DNA of 45,868 nucleotides, taken from positions 1 to 45,868 of the forward strand of contig JAHFSU010000006.1 in assembly GCA_023265595.1 (NCBI GenBank), read 5' to 3'. Each line of letters opens with the position of its first letter. The first letter of the stretch is position 1. Made by a program: the position numbers and the translations under genes. The stretch comes from Deltaproteobacteria bacterium (GTDB lineage: Bacteria; UBA10199; SPLOWO2-01-44-7). Below, piece after piece: positions 42,193 to 45,868 of this stretch. The notes below the pieces were generated by a model that saw nothing but the letters and a program-made list of their open reading frames with translations, had not been told where the DNA came from and ran no database searches.

Positions 42193-43405
42193 ACAGTGGT
42201 ACATCGGAAGAGACCTCCTTTATATCGTTTAAAAAATTGAAGAAACCGAAAAGTGAAAAAATGCCGAGAACTCCACAGCAATACCATAAGACATTAGGGG
42301 AAAATCTTTCATAAAGGATTGTTCCCAAAATCGGTGCTAACATATAAGAGAGAGAATAGACTGTTTGATAAAGGCCCATAAATTCTCCCTGTCTCTTTTC
42401 ATGGCTCATGCTCATGACCAATCCGATAGAAGTGGGGAACAAAAGCATTTCACCCAGCGTACTGATAAGGATGCAGAGTATGGCAAAAGCGGAAGTCGTT
42501 CCAAAAGGAAGCAACGCAAAACCGCCGCACAATAACAGAGAGCCGACGCCGGCCACATGGAGATTCCGAAACCGCTCCAGCCATTTCAATAATGGAACCT
42601 CGAACAAAATAATCAATAACCCATTTAACATCATCAAAAACCCAAAACTCTTAAATGACAAATGGTAAAAACCGTTTAGGTACAGCGGGTAGGTTGACTT
42701 AATTTGAAAAAAAACAAGGGAAGTGCCAAAAGTGAGTCCGCAAAAAATTAAAAAGGAAATATGTGACCATGGTGAGCGGTGGTTTTTTGTTTTTTCACTG
42801 ATTTTTGTGGTTGGCAAAAAGAGCATGGAATGTCTGAAAAATATGTAGAGAAGTGCCGCTAAAAGAGAGGTGACGCCATCTACCCAACAGACATAGGCGA
42901 AATGTTTTTGGGCAAGAAAACCTCCCGAAACCGAGCCAACAGCAATGCCCGCGTTAATCAGAATGTAATAGAGAGACCAAGCCCTCGTCCGAATTTTTTG
43001 GGGAGCACAGCGAGCCAGAGTCACATTGTAAGCGGGGCGAAAAAAACTTTCTACAGTTCCCACTAAAAACATGAGTGCAAGGATGGCATGGAAAGAATGG
43101 GCAAAAGGCAAAATCAAATAACCCATGCCTGTAAGACTTAAGCTCGCAATGAGAATTTTTCTGGGGTCTATTTTGTCACACAATTTTCCGCCAAAATAAC
43201 CTCCCGCCAAATAGCCGGCGCCATAGGCAGCCAAGATATTTCCGGTCTGAATTACAGAAAAGTGCAGTTGGTCGCTTAAATAGAGGGCCAAAAAGGTGGT
43301 CACCATCATCCCAAAACTGTTGATGAAAGCGCCGAAGGAGAGAATCCATATCGCTTTGGAAAAACCGCGGTAGGATTCCAGATATTTTGTGAGCAGTCTT
43401 TTCAT
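42170..43405 (-). CDS. MFS transporter (MdtH-like drug/metabolite efflux)
   Basis: A 411-residue 12-helix transporter. The N-terminal half contains GTFL-type helices (ILSFGAFINSFGMMVTTFLA) and loop 2-3 motif A in a degenerate form (GGYFGGKLCDKIDPRKILIA). RAWSLYYILINAGIAVGSVS is typical of the fifth helix in efflux members. The C-terminal half repeats the pattern (GEMLLFPTSIGLVMSMSHE). Proton-driven export of a small molecule is likely but the substrate is unknown. It diverges from the ABC gene across about 280 bases in which I see no further gene. Confidence 0.88.
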   Translation of the reverse strand: MKRLLTKYLESYRGFSKAIWILSFGAFINSFGMMVTTFLALYLSDQLHFSVIQTGNILAAYGAGYLAGGYFGGKLCDKIDPRKILIASLSLTGMGYLILPFAHSFHAILALMFLVGTVESFFRPAYNVTLARCAPQKIRTRAWSLYYILINAGIAVGSVSGGFLAQKHFAYVCWVDGVTSLLAALLYIFFRHSMLFLPTTKISEKTKNHRSPWSHISFLIFCGLTFGTSLVFFQIKSTYPLYLNGFYHLSFKSFGFLMMLNGLLIILFEVPLLKWLERFRNLHVAGVGSLLLCGGFALLPFGTTSAFAILCILISTLGEMLLFPTSIGLVMSMSHEKRQGEFMGLYQTVYSLSYMLAPILGTILYERFSPNVLWYCCGVLGIFSLFGFFNFLNDIKEVSSDVPLSTPPPIS

Positions 43406-43684
43406 GTTCGTCTAACCATACCTGAATTTATGTTTTGTGGCCCCTATATTTTTATGTGCCAGATTCCAAGCTCCCCCTTTTCGGTTTGGGTATGTTTCTG
43501 GGGCGCCCGGTAGCTCCGAAAATTCATCCACCGACAAAAAGGATCTTGTCCTCTTGCTTCCAAGCCAAACAATCGATATTTAATGTGCATGAAAAAGCCC
43601 CATTATTAACGGACAGGGCTTTAGAACTGGTTGAAAGATGCAGACGAGAATTATTATTCATTTCTAATAATGGAGAATATAAAA

Positions 43685-45070
43685 ATGCCCTGCGCAACGT
43701 TGCGTAAATTTTGGTCAACGCCGGCTTTTCGTATCTTGTTCACAAAATGGATCTGGATTTGTATCGGCCTGATTGTCGTCATGCAGGTCATTGTGGCCTC
43801 TTCGACCTTTTGGATTGTTCAGCTCATCCATGCCATTCAGGAGGGCACAAACTTCTGGATGCCACTTGGTTTGTATTTGGGATCTCTTACGCTGCCTTAT
43901 CTTCCGGGTGCCGGCGCTTTGGTGATTTTGTCTTGTTGGCAAATGGCAACGCTCAAAAAGTTCGTTGATACTTTCATCGACATGCATCAAAACAAAACCG
44001 CTTTTTGGAGCGACAAAAATGAAAAAGAGAAGAGGGTTTCTTTGCTCACTGCAGAGGGGCAGCAGACCTACAACGCTTTCATAGAATATTTGCACCGTTT
44101 TTTTTGCTGCACTTTGAATGTGGGGCTTAATATTCTGGTTTTATCTTTTCTTGTAGAGCCAAAATTTTTGATCGGTTACGGGCTCAGCCTTTTTCTTTCT
44201 ATGTTGCTTTTGAAATGGTTCGATCCGAAACAGAGTCTCATTGCCGGGAAAGCACAAAATGCAAGAATCGAGCTGGGCCAATCTCTCTTGCAAAGCTGGG
44301 ATAACGTGCTGCTTGGTAATCACTACAATTTTGACATGTGGCGAGGTTTGTTTGCCGCTCGGTATGAAAAAATGAAACATTGGAATGTTTATTCTGCCCG
44401 TGTTCGGCAGATTTTGTCTGTGCTTTTTGCCTTTTTCACATTGGCCCCCTGTTTTTTGATCGCCATTTATTCTATGTGGACCCATCGGGCGGAACCGATG
44501 ATTTTATCTGCATTTGTCGTCACACTGCCGAGATTGTTTTTGATACTTGGGTTTACGCACGAATTGATCGATATTTTTTCCGAATGGAGTCTGCAACGAA
44601 GCCGGTTGGAGGGTATTAATCAGATCCTTCTTTCCAACATGACTATTCCTTTGGATGAAAGAATTTCAATGGTGGGCTTGTCTTTTTATGAAAATGGCTC
44701 TGAAAAACAAATCAAACAGGTGGAAGAACTTTTGAATTGGGCAAAAAGGCCGTGCCGCATTACTATCCGGGGAGCGAATGGGTCCGGCAAATCTTCTCTG
44801 CTTCTTTTGCTCAAAGAAAGGCTCAAGGAAGATGCTTTTTATTTTCCCGTTGAAAACCATCTGGTTTTTCAAAAAGACGGCTTCGGATTGTCCACCGGGC
44901 AGGGGCTTAAAAAGAAACTTTTGGAAATTCAAGAAAACGTCGACGTAAAAGTGCTCCTTTTGGATGAGTGGGACGCCAACTTGGATGCCTCCAATCAATC
45001 TGAAATCTCCCAATGGCTCGACACGATGGTTCACACGCAATGTGTGATCGAAGTCCGGCATCGGGATTAA
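43685..45070 (+). CDS. ABC-type exporter, TM domain fused to a compact ATPase domain
   Basis: About 461 residues. Six or so membrane helices (WIWICIGLIVVMQVIVASST, LGLYLGSLTLPYLPGAGALV, CCTLNVGLNILVLSFLVEPK, ILSVLFAFFTLAPCFLIAIY) resemble the cyclic-peptide/SbmA-like exporter fold. The ATPase domain has Walker A GANGSGKSS, signature LSTGQ, Walker B LLLDEWDANLD with catalytic Glu, and a final His in EVRHRD. Walker A and the signature are only about 33 residues apart, far less than normal. I start at ATG 43685 with GGAG at 43672-43675; ATG 43670 is an alternative. Likely exports a peptide or lipid-like substrate; the partner is unknown. Confidence 0.78.
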   Translation: MPCATLRKFWSTPAFRILFTKWIWICIGLIVVMQVIVASSTFWIVQLIHAIQEGTNFWMPLGLYLGSLTLPYLPGAGALVILSCWQMATLKKFVDTFIDMHQNKTAFWSDKNEKEKRVSLLTAEGQQTYNAFIEYLHRFFCCTLNVGLNILVLSFLVEPKFLIGYGLSLFLSMLLLKWFDPKQSLIAGKAQNARIELGQSLLQSWDNVLLGNHYNFDMWRGLFAARYEKMKHWNVYSARVRQILSVLFAFFTLAPCFLIAIYSMWTHRAEPMILSAFVVTLPRLFLILGFTHELIDIFSEWSLQRSRLEGINQILLSNMTIPLDERISMVGLSFYENGSEKQIKQVEELLNWAKRPCRITIRGANGSGKSSLLLLLKERLKEDAFYFPVENHLVFQKDGFGLSTGQGLKKKLLEIQENVDVKVLLLDEWDANLDASNQSEISQWLDTMVHTQCVIEVRHRD

Positions 45071-45137
45071 AATAAAAAAACTGTCGCAAATAAGAGACAG
45101 AGTGTTTTGGTTTGAGACAGGTTTTTCTTTTCCAATT

Positions 45138-45166
45138 TTGGCGTTTTGAAAAAATGACCCTATAAC
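45138..45166 (+). promoter_or_regulatory. Sigma-70-type promoter
   Basis: TTGGCG (45138-45143) and TATAAC (45161-45166) are spaced by 17 bases. Transcription would begin near 45173, giving a leader of nearly 300 bases ahead of the MFS start at 45471. Confidence 0.6.
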
Positions 45167-45231
45167 AAGGGGTTAGCGTTGAGGGTTCGAGCGGTTTCTT
45201 GGCATGTTTCTTGCTTTCTCTTGTTCCACCT

Positions 45232-45348
45232 ATGTCACCTAAAAATCAGCAAATTTTGGATTATTTGTCCCTTTATTTGTTGCTGGCTTCGCAAAAACAG
45301 AAGCCGGCGCCAAAAAAGGTCAAAAAAAAGACAAAAATCGTTGGCTAA
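45232..45348 (+). CDS. Possible small protein (38 aa) in the MFS leader
   Basis: ATG 45232 opens 38 codons: MSPKNQQILDYLSLYLLLAS, then a basic tail ending KKKTKIVG. The hydrophobic helix plus Lys-rich tail would suit a leader peptide or a small membrane-active peptide. No Shine-Dalgarno is seen, which is the main weakness. It lies under the promoter at 45138-45166, between an exporter gene and an MFS gene. Confidence 0.3.
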   Translation: MSPKNQQILDYLSLYLLLASQKQKPAPKKVKKKTKIVG

Positions 45349-45470
45349 AAACCTCTTGATTTTATACAAGAAATTGTATTTAAAGGGTTCAATGCAGGAT
45401 TATTCCATTTATTTCTTTTTCGTTTTTCCTTCCTACAAAAAAATCAGAAAACAGGTCCGGAGGTTTGCGA

Positions 45471-45868
45471 ATGAACATTAAAACTCTTTCACCGGAGGTG
45501 CGTCAAATATGGCGTGTGGCCAAGGTCGTTCAAGGGGTGATGGGTTTCACGATGGGGTTGTATCTTTATACCTATGGTCCATTATTTTATGAAAAATTGT
45601 CACAAGCAAGTAATCCCAAACTAGGCATGACATTAACATCATTGTGGTTTGGAATTCATTTGGCACTGATTGCTTTTCTTGAAGTGCCAACGGGAGCCAT
45701 CGGAGATACAATAGGGCGTAAGTGGACAGTGGTATGGAGTTTTGTATCGAGGATGCTTTTTTTTATTTGTTTTGCTTTTATCCCATTTGCGCAATCTCTT
45801 GGCCTAATTTTAACAATTGGAATATTAGCAAATGTTGCCTTTGGTTTTGCCTACACCTTTTTCAGCGG
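45471..45868 (+). CDS. MFS transporter, N-terminal part (3' end outside window)
   Basis: The frame is open from ATG 45471 to the right edge (132 residues visible). GGAGG at 45459-45463 is seven bases from the start. It begins MNIKTLSPEVRQIWRVAKVV and shows three to four membrane helices. MFS motif A is clear as EVPTGAIGDTIGRKWTV. A second MFS gene near an ABC exporter and another MFS gene suggests a small export cluster. Substrate unknown. Confidence 0.82.
   Translation, partial: MNIKTLSPEVRQIWRVAKVVQGVMGFTMGLYLYTYGPLFYEKLSQASNPKLGMTLTSLWFGIHLALIAFLEVPTGAIGDTIGRKWTVVWSFVSRMLFFICFAFIPFAQSLGLILTIGILANVAFGFAYTFFS

Larger units (their letters stand above)
45071..45470 (+). other. 400-base leader/intergenic region before the right-edge MFS gene
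   Basis: Contains, in order: a weak hairpin CTGTC/GACAG (45081-45100) with a second GACAG (45116-45120) followed by T-rich sequence, a plausible end for the ABC transcript; a promoter (45138-45166); an 8-bp hairpin CTGGCTTC/GAAGCCGG (45283-45307) inside a possible 38-codon ORF; and an A/T-rich stretch. No tRNA or other known RNA was recognised. Confidence 0.5.

Noticed and set aside
43435-43707. Plus-strand 90-residue ORF in the MFS/ABC spacer
   Set aside because: No ribosome binding site or recognisable domain, and it overlaps the start of the ABC gene.
43524-43718. Minus-strand 64-residue ORF in the same spacer
   Set aside because: No signal, motif or RBS, and it overlaps the ABC gene start.
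45178-45200. GGGTTCGAGC resembling a tRNA T-arm
   Set aside because: No acceptor stem, anticodon arm or D-arm can be folded around it.
45179-45481. 100-residue ORF from TTG 45179 overlapping the MFS start
   Set aside because: Cys/Trp/Arg-rich composition, TTG start without RBS, runs 11 bases into the MFS gene which has a good RBS.

Overview
The window looks like a chromosomal segment from a Gram-negative bacterium of moderate GC content. Lipoproteins, outer-membrane-type proteins, a complete mreB-mreC-mreD-mrdA-rodA cell-shape operon, a futalosine-type menaquinone cluster and the order glmM-pdxJ-acpS-nnrD-tsaE-lysC all resemble deltaproteobacterial lineages (Myxococcota, Desulfobacterota, Bdellovibrionota or candidate relatives). 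A long secreted protein ends in a Cys-Gly-Cys / transmembrane / basic tail, which resembles the MYXO-CTERM sorting signal. The taxonomic guess is an inference from gene content and order; no phylogeny was run.

Layout. 1-4600 (+): acyl-CoA dehydrogenase fragment, deoxynucleoside kinase, ETF:quinone oxidoreductase and gamma-glutamyltransferase, tightly packed. 4600-4925: two convergent tiny Lys/Arg-rich genes sharing one bidirectional terminator. The plus-strand gene has its own consensus promoter and a very strong ribosome binding site. 4861-8000: secreted phospholipase C-like protein (-), hypoxanthine phosphoribosyltransferase (+), glutaredoxin (-), unknown TPR-like protein (-). 8197-9794 (+): exported helical protein and lamin-tail lipoprotein. 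9771-16157 (-): mqnA, aminofutalosine deaminase-like amidohydrolase, two small calcium-loop proteins, and UbiD, UbiE, UbiX and UbiA homologues; together these are early and late menaquinone steps. 16268-22118 (+): rimP-nusA-infB-nrnA-truB without rbfA. 22096-25551 (-): Lys-rich protein, cca, membrane-anchored SurA/PpiD-type chaperone, outer-membrane beta-barrel. 25639-30965 (+): mreB, mreC, mreD, mrdA, rodA. 30995-31811 (-): thioredoxin and thioesterase. 31901-37793 (+): glmM, pdxJ, acpS, nnrD, tsaE, lysC and a ComEA-like protein.

From 37793 the character changes to accessory DNA. It holds a palindromic MITE-like element, repeated TTGACG boxes, a sigma-54-like promoter and a 1349-residue surface protein with thrombospondin type 3 calcium repeats. 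A tiny ORF with a histidine-kinase H-box overlaps that gene's 3' end. An MFS transporter, an ABC exporter with an unusually compact ATPase domain, and the start of a second MFS transporter behind a strong promoter and a 300-base leader follow.

The main second-look items are the convergent Lys-rich miniprotein pair (one resembles bS22/mS38 ribosomal proteins), the in-frame palindromic repeat inside mqnA, the terminator just before rimP, the missing Fe-S cysteine in ETF-QO, and the CGC-tailed surface protein with its promoter region.
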